The translations under genes were made by a program, and so were the position numbers. This document shows, one piece after another, positions 40,541 to 49,463 of a stretch of 64,000 nt of DNA. The DNA is from a virus. Location of the stretch: positions 1 through 64,000 of IMG/VR virus record IMGVR_UViG_3300035698_019895; one strand, written 5' to 3'. Each line of letters starts with the position of its first letter. Within the stretch, counting starts at the first letter, position 1. The notes under the pieces are model-generated. The model was not told the origin of the DNA and did no database searches. It worked only from the letters and a program-made list of their open reading frames with translations.

Positions 40541-42805
40541 ATGGCTTTGACTAAAAACGCTAAAAATTTATTAGAACAACGCTATTGTCATTCTGATGAA
40601 ACATATAAAGATGTATATCCTAGAGTAGCAGGTGTTTTATCTTTAGGAGATACAAGATTTGAAAAAAAGTTGCGAAAAGCCATGATGGATGGTATATTTT
40701 TGCCTAATTCTCCTTGTTTACGAAATGCTGGTATTAAAAAAGGTATGCTTCATGCATGTTTTGTTCTTCCTATTGATGATGATATGGAAAGTATTACAGA
40801 TACTATTAAAAATATGATGAATATTTTTAAACATGGAGGAGGAGTTGGTATCAATTTCAGTAAACTAAGACCGAAAGATGCAGAATTATCTGGAGGAGGA
40901 ACTTCCAGTGGAGTAGTGTCTTTTATGGGCTTATTTAATACAGCTACTGAAGTAGTTAAACAAGGGGGGTTCAGACGAGGAGCTTTGATGGGAGTTTTGA
41001 ATTTTGAACACGCAGAAATAATGGAATTCATCAGAAGCAAACTTACTGGTAAACTTACTAATTTTAATATATCTGTTTTAGTTAGTAATAAATTTATGGA
41101 ACAAGTTGAAAAAGGAGAAATTATAGAACTTAAAAATCCTCAAGATGATAAAATTTGGGGAACAATTAATGCTAAAACTATTTTTGATGTTTTATGCTTT
41201 TCAGCATGGAACAGTGGTGACCCAGGATTTTTATTTTATGATAGAATAAATAAAGATAATATGTTATTTCCTAAAATCAAGATAAAGACAACTAATCCTT
41301 GTTTCACAGGAGATACTGAAATAGAAACTCCTCATGGTAAAATAGCTTTTAAAGATTTTAAAATGAAATCTGTTCCAGTATATTGTTACGATGGGAAGAA
41401 AATTAATATTAGCTGGATGAGAAACATTCGAAAAACAGGAATTCAACAAGAGGTTTGGAAATTAACTTTAGATAATAAGAAAGAAATAAAAGCTACTCCA
41501 AATCATAAATTTATGTTGAGAAGTGGAGAATATGTAGAACTTAAAGATTTAAAAATTGGCAGTAGTTTGATGCCTTTTTATAGATATAAAAGAAATTCTA
41601 AAGGATATAATCAAATAGCATTGAATAATGGGAAACATATAGGAGAAGCTCAACTAGTTTGTGAATGGTTTAATGGACGAAAAATGAAAAAAGGAGAATG
41701 TGTTCATCATAAAGATGAAGATAAGCAAAATAATAATCCTTTTAATTTAGAATTTAAAAAATCTGGTAATCATAATTCTGAACATATGAAGGGAGATAAT
41801 AATCCTTCAAGAAGATTTCCTGAAAGAAATCCTATGAAACTGTATCCTGATATGTTTAAAGGTGAAAAGAATCCAATGTTTGGTCATAAACATAGTAAGA
41901 AAACTAAAAAGAAAATAAGCGAATCACAGTTAGTAAGATTACATAATCATAAAGTTAAGAAGATAGAATTTTACGGTTATGAAGATGTTTATTGTGGAAC
42001 GGTGGATGCTTATCATAATTTTGTTTTAGAAGCCGGAGTTGTTGTTTCAAATTGTGGCGAGGTTCCTTTACCAAACTATGGAGCATGTTGTTTAGGTTCT
42101 ATAAATATTAGTAAATTAGTAAAATATAATAAGTTTGATTTTGATGCGTTTGGTAAATATGTAGAATTAGCTATAAGAGCATTAAGAAATAACAATGCTA
42201 TCTCTTGGTATCCTTTACCAGAGATAACTAAGATAATGAAAGAACTAGACCCTATAGGTGTAGGTATAATGGGATTTGCAGATTGTTTAATTAAATTGGA
42301 AATGATGTATGATAGCGAAGAGACTCTTAAATTTATAGATGAACTGGGTAAAATATATAAAGATGTAACAGATAGATTAGCAAAAAAATGTTTTTGGAAA
42401 AGAATAATCGCACCTACTGGTTCATTAAGTATATTAGCAGATTGTAGTAGTGGAATAGAACCTGTTTTCGAAGCTGCATTTGAAAGACATCTTACCGTAG
42501 GAATAATAGAAGAAAAAAGAGAATTGTATAAGTCTAAATATTTAAGAACAGCACATCAAATAAGTCCTGAATGGCATTTAAAGATTCAGGCTCAATGGCA
42601 AAAATGGTTAGACGGAAGTATAAGTAAGACTATCAATTTACCTAATAGTGCTTCTGTAGATGATATAAAGAAAATATATATAGATGCTTGGAAAATGGGA
42701 TGTAAAGGAATAACTATTTTTAGAGACGGTAGTAAAGAAGGAGTATTGAGAACAAAAACAGCTTCTGTTAGAGGAAAGTGTGAAGGAGATAGTTGTCAAC
42801 TTTAA
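40541..42805 (+). CDS. nrdJ: class II-like ribonucleotide reductase split by an intein
   Basis: 754 residues: 503 of extein and 251 of intein. Extein features are PNSPCLRNAG and ACFVLPI near the N-terminus, GGGVGINFSKLR, NFNISVL, TNP|CGE at the splice junction (the catalytic NPCGE motif), GIMGFADCL, IAPTGSLS and a terminal CEGDSC redox pair. There is no ATP cone. The radical mechanism is inferred to be adenosylcobalamin-dependent from the overall pattern and the lack of a beta subunit in the window. AAGGAAGG precedes the start. Confidence 0.88.
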   Translation: MALTKNAKNLLEQRYCHSDETYKDVYPRVAGVLSLGDTRFEKKLRKAMMDGIFLPNSPCLRNAGIKKGMLHACFVLPIDDDMESITDTIKNMMNIFKHGGGVGINFSKLRPKDAELSGGGTSSGVVSFMGLFNTATEVVKQGGFRRGALMGVLNFEHAEIMEFIRSKLTGKLTNFNISVLVSNKFMEQVEKGEIIELKNPQDDKIWGTINAKTIFDVLCFSAWNSGDPGFLFYDRINKDNMLFPKIKIKTTNPCFTGDTEIETPHGKIAFKDFKMKSVPVYCYDGKKINISWMRNIRKTGIQQEVWKLTLDNKKEIKATPNHKFMLRSGEYVELKDLKIGSSLMPFYRYKRNSKGYNQIALNNGKHIGEAQLVCEWFNGRKMKKGECVHHKDEDKQNNNPFNLEFKKSGNHNSEHMKGDNNPSRRFPERNPMKLYPDMFKGEKNPMFGHKHSKKTKKKISESQLVRLHNHKVKKIEFYGYEDVYCGTVDAYHNFVLEAGVVVSNCGEVPLPNYGACCLGSINISKLVKYNKFDFDAFGKYVELAIRALRNNNAISWYPLPEITKIMKELDPIGVGIMGFADCLIKLEMMYDSEETLKFIDELGKIYKDVTDRLAKKCFWKRIIAPTGSLSILADCSSGIEPVFEAAFERHLTVGIIEEKRELYKSKYLRTAHQISPEWHLKIQAQWQKWLDGSISKTINLPNSASVDDIKKIYIDAWKMGCKGITIFRDGSKEGVLRTKTASVRGKCEGDSCQL
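41300..42052 (+). mobile_element. intein with HNH homing endonuclease in nrdJ
   Basis: Residues 254-504. It starts CFTGDTEIETPHGK (block A Cys), has TPNHKFML (block B), an HNH core CVHHKDEDKQNNN then GNHN, NUMOD3-like repeats (NPSRRFPERNPM and KNPMFGHKHSKK), and ends VYCGTVDAYHNFVLEAG then VVSN, followed by Cys+1. The penultimate residue is Ser where His is usual. Insertion splits the essential NPCGE motif, so splicing is required for activity. Confidence 0.92.
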
Positions 42806-42821
42806 CAAATAGGAGGGAGTC

Positions 42822-43046
42822 ATGGGATATAGTTATTATGGAGAAGGTTATGGTAAAGAAATAGAAGTGAAAAAAGGAAGTCCTACAACTGCGAAATATG
42901 CAATATTTTATGCTATTGATGATGACCCAGTAATATTCTGTAAGAATAAAACTGAGATGAAAAAAGAATTAGCAAAAGTGAATAAAAAGAAAAATGTAGA
43001 TAAAAAAAGTATCAGGATATTTGAATTAGTTGAAGATGCAAAATAA
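42822..43046 (+). CDS. hypothetical protein, 74 residues
   Basis: AGGAGGG precedes ATG 42822. MGYSYYGEGYGKEIEVKKG, then a beta/alpha body. Placed just after nrdJ. No family recognised. Confidence 0.55.
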   Translation: MGYSYYGEGYGKEIEVKKGSPTTAKYAIFYAIDDDPVIFCKNKTEMKKELAKVNKKKNVDKKSIRIFELVEDAK

Positions 43047-43067
43047 TTGTAAAGGAATGAAAATGAA

Positions 43068-43178
43068 ATGACAAGACCAAAAGCCAGAAGAAGAAAGAAA
43101 AAAAGAGGTAATAAAAAAGCTAAAAGTTTAGAATTACATAGAAAAAAACATGGAAAAAACAGAAAAAAAGAAAGGTAG
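43068..43178 (+). CDS. 36-residue arginine/lysine-rich peptide
   Basis: MTRPKARRRKKKRGNKKAKS and on, over half basic residues. AAAGGA is upstream though somewhat distant. It is comparable with the basic peptide at 34402 and may bind DNA or RNA. Confidence 0.5.
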   Translation: MTRPKARRRKKKRGNKKAKSLELHRKKHGKNRKKER

Positions 43179-43188
43179 GGTTTAATGT

Positions 43189-43893
43189 ATGATAGATTTA
43201 AAATCGTTGAAAAAATCTGAGATATTAAAAAGAGCGGCTTGGAAATGTCCAGTACCTGGTCATTCTAAACATAATGGTTTAGAACATCCGAGATGTTATG
43301 ATAAATTAAATAAATTAACAGGAGAAAGAGTGGGAGTTTTGGATATTGAAACAGAAGATTTATCAGCAGAATATGGAATTATTTTTTGCTGGTGTCTTCT
43401 AGATATGGAAACAGATAAAATACATGAAGATATAATTACTGCAGAAGATGTTAAAAAATATAAATCTAATAAACGTAACAAACAGCCAAGAGAAGATACT
43501 AGAGTAATAGAAAGTTTAGTAAAACTTCTAAACAGTTATGATAGAGTAATTCTGCATTATGGTTCATATTTTGATTTAAAATTTATAAGAACTAGAGCAG
43601 TTATTTGTGATGTTGATTTTCCTACATATGGCCTACTTAATCAGTCAGATACTATAAAAATGTTATGGTCTAAATTTAAATTAAAGAGAAATAATCTAGC
43701 AAATGCTACAAGAGTACTAGTAGGCAAAACTAGAAAAGACCATTTATCTCTAGCTATTAAACATGGTTGTTTAAGAGTGGAAAAATGGGCATTAGATGAT
43801 ACTATTAAACATTGTAGAAAAGATGTATTAGATACTAGAGATTTATATAACATTATACATCCTTTTGTTAGAAAAACCAATACTAGTATTTAG
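43189..43893 (+). CDS. DEDD-family 3'-5' exonuclease-like protein
   Basis: 234 residues of RNase H-like exonuclease fold: VGVLDIETEDL (D52, E54), LHYGSYFDLKFI and HCRKDVLDTRDLY, corresponding to ExoI, ExoII and ExoIII. The N-terminal CPVPGHSKHNG then HPRCY may bind zinc. No polymerase domain is attached. Possible proofreading, RNA-trimming or DNA-degrading nuclease. Confidence 0.75.
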   Translation: MIDLKSLKKSEILKRAAWKCPVPGHSKHNGLEHPRCYDKLNKLTGERVGVLDIETEDLSAEYGIIFCWCLLDMETDKIHEDIITAEDVKKYKSNKRNKQPREDTRVIESLVKLLNSYDRVILHYGSYFDLKFIRTRAVICDVDFPTYGLLNQSDTIKMLWSKFKLKRNNLANATRVLVGKTRKDHLSLAIKHGCLRVEKWALDDTIKHCRKDVLDTRDLYNIIHPFVRKTNTSI

Positions 43894-43907
43894 GGAGTTA
43901 AATAAAT

Positions 43908-44213
43908 ATGAAAAATATACAGAGGCTTTGTCATAAAATAGCAAAAGAAAAAGGATTTTGGGACAAAGATAGAAATGATGGTGAACTAATTGCTCTTATG
44001 CACTCAGAATTATCAGAAGCATTAGAGTGGTTAAGAAATGCACAAAAACTTAAAAAAGAAGATATGTGGAATAAAGTTGAAGAAGAAATGGCTGATTGTA
44101 TAATTAGAATTTTTGACTTTTGTGAAGCTAGAGGATTAGATTTAGAAACTGCTATCTGGCAAAAGATGGATGTAAATAAGAAAAGACCAAGGAAACATGG
44201 TAAGGTATTTTAA
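43908..44213 (+). CDS. mazG: MazG-like nucleotide pyrophosphohydrolase
   Basis: 101 residues: ALMHSELSEALEWLR and EEEMADCIIRIFDF supply the ExxE...ExxD metal-binding helices of the all-alpha NTP-PPase family. Expected to hydrolyse (d)NTPs or alarmone-type nucleotides. Common in phages. It complements RNR and ThyX in managing pools. Confidence 0.85.
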   Translation: MKNIQRLCHKIAKEKGFWDKDRNDGELIALMHSELSEALEWLRNAQKLKKEDMWNKVEEEMADCIIRIFDFCEARGLDLETAIWQKMDVNKKRPRKHGKVF

Positions 44214-44233
44214 CCAAAACAAAGGAGGGAAGT

Positions 44234-44488
44234 ATGAAGCTGTTACTAAATGTTCGAGATTCTGCCCAGTCGGTAGAAAGCAAACAGTTGAAAATGTCGA
44301 ATAAGTCTTTAAAGAAAGACTTAAAAATTCTAGCTAAAAATGTTGCAAAGATAGAAAAAATTAAAGAAAAGCAACTAAAAGATGCAGAGAGTCTTCATTG
44401 TCTAAAAACAGATAACACAGAGTTAAAAGGCAGTGTAAAAGATTTGCAAGAAAGAGCCAATCAGTTAATAAAAGAATTAGCAGTCTAA
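44234..44488 (+). CDS. coiled-coil protein, 84 residues
   Basis: AAGGAGGG precedes ATG 44234. Heptad-rich Lys/Leu pattern (LKKDLKILAKNVAKIEKIK). No catalytic motif. Confidence 0.55.
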   Translation: MKLLLNVRDSAQSVESKQLKMSNKSLKKDLKILAKNVAKIEKIKEKQLKDAESLHCLKTDNTELKGSVKDLQERANQLIKELAV

Positions 44489-44529
44489 ATTGATTAGAAA
44501 GAATCTATATAAATAGAGGAATTTTAATT

Positions 44530-44724
44530 ATGAACGAAATGACTTTATCAAATAATGTTATTGATAATTATTATGGTATTTATATTAAAGCTGATACTAA
44601 AGAGATGAAAAAACTTTATGATATAAGTGATTCAAAAAAGAAAACAGAAGTATATATAGAAATAGATGGAAAAGTTAAAGAGATGACATTAAAAGAATTT
44701 ACAAATAAAATATTTAAAGAATAA
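44530..44724 (+). CDS. hypothetical protein, 64 residues
   Basis: GAGGAATTTT precedes ATG 44530. Mixed beta/alpha, charged (TEVYIEIDGKVKEMTLKEF). No family recognised. Confidence 0.5.
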   Translation: MNEMTLSNNVIDNYYGIYIKADTKEMKKLYDISDSKKKTEVYIEIDGKVKEMTLKEFTNKIFKE

Positions 44725-44732
44725 AACATAAT

Positions 44733-45557
44733 ATGCAAGTAGGAATTGTAGGACGAGGGACTGTTGGAAATGCTTTAGCATATGGTCTATCTAGAGGACA
44801 TGAAGTTCTTAGTTATGATAAATATAAAACTGAATTTCAAAATATAACTGAAATAGCAAAATGTCCAATAATATTTTTCTGTGTACCTACTCCAATGACA
44901 GAAAATGGACGAATTGGGTTAGAAATTCTTGAAGATGCGGTATATGAAATTTTTAAAAGAATTGAAAAATTTTCAGGACAAATTTTTGTTATTAAATCTA
45001 CAACAGTTCCTGGTACAACCACATATTTTGAAAAAAAATATTTAGGAGTTCATTGGGCATTCTGTCCAGAATTTTTAAATGAACGTTCAGCTCAAGAAGA
45101 TTTTGTAAATACAAACAGAATTATCATTGGAACCTGTTTAGAATCAACTAAAACAATATTAACAAATCTTTTTAGAAATGCTAAATTTACATGTCCTATT
45201 TATCATACAGATAATATAGTAGCTGAATTTGTAAAATATTATTGTAATATATTGGGGGCAACAAAAGTTACACTTGCAAATGAAATGTATCAAATAGCAA
45301 AATTATTAGATATAAATTATAATAAAATAAAAAAATTAGTGATAACTAATAAATATTTTACAGACCAACATTTAGATGTTCCCGGTCAGGATGGGAAATA
45401 TGGATTTGGTGGAAAATGTTTTTCTAAAGATTTAAATGCTTTTATCTGTTTCGCTAAAGACAAAGGATATAATCCATATTTCTTAGAAGAAGTATGGAAA
45501 AACAATATTGAATTTAGAGCCAAAGGAAATAAAAATGAAATACACAAACAAATTTAA
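44733..45557 (+). CDS. ugd: UDP-glucose dehydrogenase-like NAD-dependent enzyme
   Basis: 274 residues. NAD-binding GIVGRGTVGNAL, FFCVPTP, KSTTVPGTT, CPEFLNERSA, EFVKYYCN and the catalytic-Cys motif GFGGKCFSKDL match UDP-sugar dehydrogenases. It ends soon after the Cys, about 150 residues short of typical UGDH, so the C-terminal UDP-binding Rossmann domain is missing. It may act on a different sugar or be a minimal phage form. Confidence 0.8.
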   Translation: MQVGIVGRGTVGNALAYGLSRGHEVLSYDKYKTEFQNITEIAKCPIIFFCVPTPMTENGRIGLEILEDAVYEIFKRIEKFSGQIFVIKSTTVPGTTTYFEKKYLGVHWAFCPEFLNERSAQEDFVNTNRIIIGTCLESTKTILTNLFRNAKFTCPIYHTDNIVAEFVKYYCNILGATKVTLANEMYQIAKLLDINYNKIKKLVITNKYFTDQHLDVPGQDGKYGFGGKCFSKDLNAFICFAKDKGYNPYFLEEVWKNNIEFRAKGNKNEIHKQI

Positions 45558-46422
45558 TTTACCACTGAGTTTAGTTGATGTGATAAACAATAAGACTTAT
45601 GATTTATCTGAAGCCGACCCAAATAGGATAGGAGTTACTACATTAATCAATCCTCCTATAACTAGATTGCTTACTGTCCGTCATTGGAAAGAATTAGAAG
45701 AAGATGTTTCGGACCATCTCTGGAGAATAACGGGTAATGCCTATCACTATATTTTGGCCAAGACTAGTAGCAAAGATAGATTAATTGAAGAAAAATTGTT
45801 AGAAGTTGTAGATGGTATTACGATAGTAGGTAAATTAGATTTATATGAACAAAAACATAAGTCAATTGAAGATTACAAAGTTACTTCTGTTTGGGCTGTG
45901 AAGCTAGGAAGTAAAGAAGAATGGGAAAAACAATTAAATTGTTATGCTTGGCTATTACGAAAATCCAAACTTGAGGTTAAAGAAGCTTATATTAATGCTA
46001 TATTAAGAGATTGGAGAAAAAAAGAAAGTAAAAAATATAATGATTATCCACCAATACCTTTTTCTAGAATAAAAGTTAAGTTGTGGTCTTTTGATGAACA
46101 ACAAAAATTTGTAGAAGATAGAGTTGCATTGTACAAGTCTGTAATGAATCTTCCAGATGATGAATTACCTATATGCAGTCCAGATGAAAGATGGGCAAAA
46201 AAAGATGTATGGGCAGTATATAAACACACTAACAAAACTGCTATGAGACTATTTGATACTGAAGATGCAGCTATAGATTTTACTTATAATGTTTCTTGCA
46301 AAACTAGAATAGAAGAACGAAAAGGTGTTGATATGAAATGTCAGGATTATTGTCTCATAAACAAATTTTGTAAGTATTGGAAAGAAAATTATGAACGAAA
46401 GACAAGCAAAAAAACTTCGTAA
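45535..46422 (+). CDS. PD-(D/E)XK nuclease, RecB/Cas4-like with Cys cluster
   Basis: About 295 residues from ATG 45535 behind AAAGGA. VGKLDLYEQKHKSIEDYKV holds the D...(D)xK core, KQLNCYAWLL supplies the following QxxxY helix, and the C-terminal CQDYCLINKFCKYW may form an iron-sulfur site with an upstream Cys. Phage Cas4-like exonucleases work with recombinases. It overlaps the dehydrogenase gene by 23 bp. Confidence 0.75.
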   Translation: MKYTNKFNLPLSLVDVINNKTYDLSEADPNRIGVTTLINPPITRLLTVRHWKELEEDVSDHLWRITGNAYHYILAKTSSKDRLIEEKLLEVVDGITIVGKLDLYEQKHKSIEDYKVTSVWAVKLGSKEEWEKQLNCYAWLLRKSKLEVKEAYINAILRDWRKKESKKYNDYPPIPFSRIKVKLWSFDEQQKFVEDRVALYKSVMNLPDDELPICSPDERWAKKDVWAVYKHTNKTAMRLFDTEDAAIDFTYNVSCKTRIEERKGVDMKCQDYCLINKFCKYWKENYERKTSKKTS

Positions 46423-46579
46423 AGAAGTATATGGTGATAAAGCTATAGTTGTAAAAACATTTAAAATAGGAGGGCAGATAATCTCTGACCCAGATAGAAG
46501 AAAGTATCAGCTTTTAAAAAAAGATTATTATAGAACTGAAGATAAAAAACCATTAGAGAAAAATGTCAAGTCAATTTGA
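46391..46579 (+). CDS. basic protein, 62 residues
   Basis: Overlaps the nuclease 3' end by 32 bp, with GGAAAG upstream. MNERQAKKLRKEVYGDK and on, strongly basic. No family recognised. Confidence 0.5.
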   Translation: MNERQAKKLRKEVYGDKAIVVKTFKIGGQIISDPDRRKYQLLKKDYYRTEDKKPLEKNVKSI

Positions 46580-46718
46580 TACTTATAAACGCTGTACAAA
46601 ATGTGACAAACCATTTAAAAATTATGTAGACACAGATAGATGTCCGAAGTGTAAAAGCAAAAAATATGTTATTAATTTACTAAAGGAAAAGAATGAAAAT
46701 AATAAAACCAAGCGTTGA
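46563..46718 (+). CDS. 51-residue zinc-ribbon protein
   Basis: CTKC and CPKC pairs 13 residues apart form a rubredoxin-like knuckle. It overlaps both neighbours (17 and 26 bp), typical of coupled phage genes. Confidence 0.6.
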   Translation: MSSQFDTYKRCTKCDKPFKNYVDTDRCPKCKSKKYVINLLKEKNENNKTKR

Positions 46719-47322
46719 AATACTAACAATGACTCCTGATATATTAAGAACAATAGAAAAAGCAGGTAGAACTTGTTACAAATCAGAGAGCAAAATAACA
46801 AAAGACAGTTCTAAAAAGTTCATTAGTGGTATTATTAAACGAGGACACGAGTCTGTAATAGAACATGGAGTTGTTACTGTCAAGATTATATGTGATAGAG
46901 GAATTTTAGGCGAAATAACACGCCATAGATTGGCAAGTTATTCTGTTGAATCTACTCGATATGTTAATTACAAAGAGGGACTTACAGTTGTAGAACCAAT
47001 CTTCTGGAGAAGAGAAGATGCTCATAAAAATGGAAAATTAAAATATATAACATGGAAAAATGCAATGATTCAAGCAGAAGAGAATTACAAAACTCTTATC
47101 CAAGATGGAGCAAAGCCAGAAGAAGCAAGAACTGTATTACCTGCTTCTCTAAAGACAGAGATAATAATGACATGTAATTTAAGAGAATGGAGACATTTCT
47201 TTAAAGTTCGTTCTGAAAAAGGTGCACATCCGCAAGCAAGAGAAGTTGCTTTTATGATTTTAGAAGAATTTAAAAAGAAAATCCCAGTCATATTTGATGA
47301 TTTAAAAAATGAAAAAGAATAA
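46693..47322 (+). CDS. thyX: flavin-dependent thymidylate synthase
   Basis: Makes dTMP from dUMP with FAD and methylene-THF. The ThyX signature RHRLASYSVESTR is at 77-89, with HESVIEHGV and the late NLREWRHFFKVR. 209 residues, normal. AAAGGAA precedes the start. With RNR and MazG it secures thymidine for an AT-rich genome. Confidence 0.95.
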   Translation: MKIIKPSVEILTMTPDILRTIEKAGRTCYKSESKITKDSSKKFISGIIKRGHESVIEHGVVTVKIICDRGILGEITRHRLASYSVESTRYVNYKEGLTVVEPIFWRREDAHKNGKLKYITWKNAMIQAEENYKTLIQDGAKPEEARTVLPASLKTEIIMTCNLREWRHFFKVRSEKGAHPQAREVAFMILEEFKKKIPVIFDDLKNEKE

Positions 47323-47632
47323 AAAATTAATTCCTAAAAATAAATGTTATTGTTATAACTATTTAAAACCTATGAAAAATGGAAGATATAAAGTAATGGG
47401 TTTATGTCCATATTGGTCTATTAGAAAAGGAAAACCAAAACAAAATAATGGCTATTGTGCTTATTTAGAGAAGGGAGATTGGGAAATAAATGCTGAAAAG
47501 AGATGGCGACAAATCCATAACAAAAGAGGCAAAGATACTTATGGAAAATATAGAAGTGCTTATGAAATGGGATTTCCTATGTCATTGATATGGGACCAAG
47601 TTAAAGAATGTAAAATAAATGAGGAGGAATAA
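47309..47632 (+). CDS. Cys-containing basic protein, 107 residues
   Basis: KCYCYNYLKPMKNGRYKV, then GLCPYWS and GYCAYLEKG give a Cys/aromatic cluster often seen in metal-binding phage proteins. Overlaps thyX by 14 bp. Function unknown. Confidence 0.58.
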   Translation: MKKNKKLIPKNKCYCYNYLKPMKNGRYKVMGLCPYWSIRKGKPKQNNGYCAYLEKGDWEINAEKRWRQIHNKRGKDTYGKYRSAYEMGFPMSLIWDQVKECKINEEE

Positions 47633-47634
47633 TA

Positions 47635-47946
47635 ATGTATCATGCAGGGTTTATAAATGCAAAAGATTATAATGGTAGATTGTATCGAGAAAAAATAACA
47701 GGAAATTCACTTGCATATTGCTCCCATTCATATATTATAAAACCAAGATTTGAAGATAGAGATAAAACTATTGCCAATGAATTCTCTTATCCTGTAAAAA
47801 CATTTGATGGTTTCAAAGGAATATGCGAATATTGTGGAGAAGTAATTTTAATACGTTCAGAAGATGTTATAGATGATGAAACTTTTGATAAACGAATAGA
47901 TGAAAGAGTAAAAGAAATAAACGAAAAATCAAGGAGAAAAAAATGA
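47635..47946 (+). CDS. hypothetical protein, 103 residues
   Basis: GAGGAGGAAT precedes ATG 47635. A YCSH...CEYCGE cysteine set suggests zinc. The C-terminus is a charged helix. No family recognised. Confidence 0.58.
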   Translation: MYHAGFINAKDYNGRLYREKITGNSLAYCSHSYIIKPRFEDRDKTIANEFSYPVKTFDGFKGICEYCGEVILIRSEDVIDDETFDKRIDERVKEINEKSRRKK

Positions 47947-48116
47947 AGATAAGAAGAAGAGTTTATGATAAAGCAAAAGGCACTACGAAAGTTAAAATAG
48001 AAACAGCTTCGCTAGTAAAAAAAAGCGATAAAACAGTATTAGTTAAACTTGGCAATAATGATGTAATTAAAAGAAAAATAAAGGATGTAGTAGAATGGGA
48101 CAAAAAGAAAAAGTGA
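47943..48116 (+). CDS. 57-residue basic beta protein
   Basis: ATGA overlap with the previous gene and AAGGAG upstream. KVKIETASLVKKSDKTVLVK, then a Trp-Asp-Lys end, gives a small beta-barrel-like pattern. Unknown function. Confidence 0.55.
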   Translation: MKIRRRVYDKAKGTTKVKIETASLVKKSDKTVLVKLGNNDVIKRKIKDVVEWDKKKK

Positions 48117-48208
48117 TTTTAAAAGATATACCATTAGTTATAATGTGTTTTATAGTTTTTGGTATTGGGGATTTATTAAGAAAGGTAAAACACTTATGGC
48201 GAAAATAA
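48095..48208 (+). CDS. 37-residue membrane peptide
   Basis: Overlaps the previous gene by 22 bp. One hydrophobic helix (IPLVIMCFIVFGIGDLL) flanked by basic ends. Weak support beyond coupling. Confidence 0.42.
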   Translation: MGQKEKVILKDIPLVIMCFIVFGIGDLLRKVKHLWRK

Positions 48209-48218
48209 AGGAGGAAAT

Positions 48219-48440
48219 ATGTCAGGATTTATATCAAGAGAAGCAATGATAGAACAAATAATTTATTGTACAGCCGGAGGAGATAACTGGGATAAACATA
48301 GAAAAAACATTATAAATAATTTAAATAATTTTATTACTATGCACCACACTCCAAAAGTAGATATTGTTAGAACAGAAGATGGTGATGTATTATTTAATTG
48401 TGATAAAATAATTAGTGAAACTGTAACAAAAAAGGAATAA
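48219..48440 (+). CDS. hypothetical protein, 73 residues
   Basis: AAGGAGG precedes ATG 48219. Helical N-terminus (SREAMIEQIIYCTAGGDNW) and acidic end. No family recognised. Confidence 0.55.
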   Translation: MSGFISREAMIEQIIYCTAGGDNWDKHRKNIINNLNNFITMHHTPKVDIVRTEDGDVLFNCDKIISETVTKKE

Positions 48441-48441
48441 A

Positions 48442-48780
48442 ATGGCGAAAATAGCCTTTGATATAGATGACACCCTAGCAAAAATAGTTGCACAAGGACA
48501 AGAATATGTCCAAGTACCTGACTATGATTTAATTCAAGTGATGAGATGGTTCATCAATAATGGAGATGAAGTTTATGTTTGGTCTGCAGGAGGAGTAGAT
48601 TATGCTCAAATGTGGCTTAGAAAACTAGGACTTACTGATTCAGTAACAGTTATACCAAAAGTAGATTTGGGTGAAACACATCCTAATATGGATATTGCTT
48701 TCGATGATTGTGAAACTAAATTAGCTAAAGTAGATATTATAGTAAAAAGAAAATTAGGAATTGGACCAAAAAGAACATGA
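48442..48780 (+). CDS. HAD-superfamily phosphatase-like protein
   Basis: 112 residues. AFDIDDTLA carries the DxDxT nucleophile motif, VYVWSAGG fits motif II, and NMDIAFDDCE motif IV. Compact phage HAD without a cap. Overlaps the next gene by 4 bp. Confidence 0.75.
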   Translation: MAKIAFDIDDTLAKIVAQGQEYVQVPDYDLIQVMRWFINNGDEVYVWSAGGVDYAQMWLRKLGLTDSVTVIPKVDLGETHPNMDIAFDDCETKLAKVDIIVKRKLGIGPKRT

Positions 48781-49463
48781 AGAAATCAGTAATATTAATA
48801 GGGGCAGGAAAAAGTGTTAGAGAAGGAATTGAAAAAGGTCTCTGGGAAAAGATTAAAGAGAAAACTATTTGGTCTTGTAACTATGCTTTTATGACTATGC
48901 CTTATCTACCAAAAAGAGAACTCTTTGTAGATAGAGAATTTTATCTAAAAAATACAAATGCTTTGCAAGCTATATCTGATGAAGGAGTAGAAATGATTGC
49001 TCGTTATCAGTCACATTATGAAGCAGTAGGTTCAATTACAGGATATCAAACAACAAGATTACCAACTGGTTATAAAGGTAAACAAGCATTAAAAACAGAT
49101 GGAACTCCTCATATTTATATAGGAGAAATGAATTTAGTAGGAACTTTTGCACTTTCATTAGCAATAGCAGAAGACTATGAAACTATTTATTTACTCGGTT
49201 ATGATTTTGGACCAACAAGTTATGAAGATAAAGATACTCATTATTATCAAGGAAAATTAGATGTATGGTCTGTAGGTGTAGGAAACCCATCAGTTTATTT
49301 AAAAACTGATGGAAAAGTTGCAGATAATGTTAGAGATTTTAAAGTTTTTACACAAGAGAAAGATATTCAGATTTTTAATGTATCTTTGAATAGTAATATT
49401 CCATATTTTACAAAACTCTCATATGAAACGTTCTTTAAAAAGATAGGAGATAATAATGTTTAA
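48777..49463 (+). CDS. DUF115/MptE-like protein
   Basis: 228 residues. The opening VILIGAGKSVREGIEKGLW, then IWSCNYAF, LFVDREFYLKN and YLLGYDFGPTSYEDKDTHYY match phage proteins related to the DUF115/6-hydroxymethylpterin-diphosphokinase MptE fold, which includes glycosyltransferase-like members. Substrate unknown. Confidence 0.65.
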   Translation: MKKSVILIGAGKSVREGIEKGLWEKIKEKTIWSCNYAFMTMPYLPKRELFVDREFYLKNTNALQAISDEGVEMIARYQSHYEAVGSITGYQTTRLPTGYKGKQALKTDGTPHIYIGEMNLVGTFALSLAIAEDYETIYLLGYDFGPTSYEDKDTHYYQGKLDVWSVGVGNPSVYLKTDGKVADNVRDFKVFTQEKDIQIFNVSLNSNIPYFTKLSYETFFKKIGDNNV

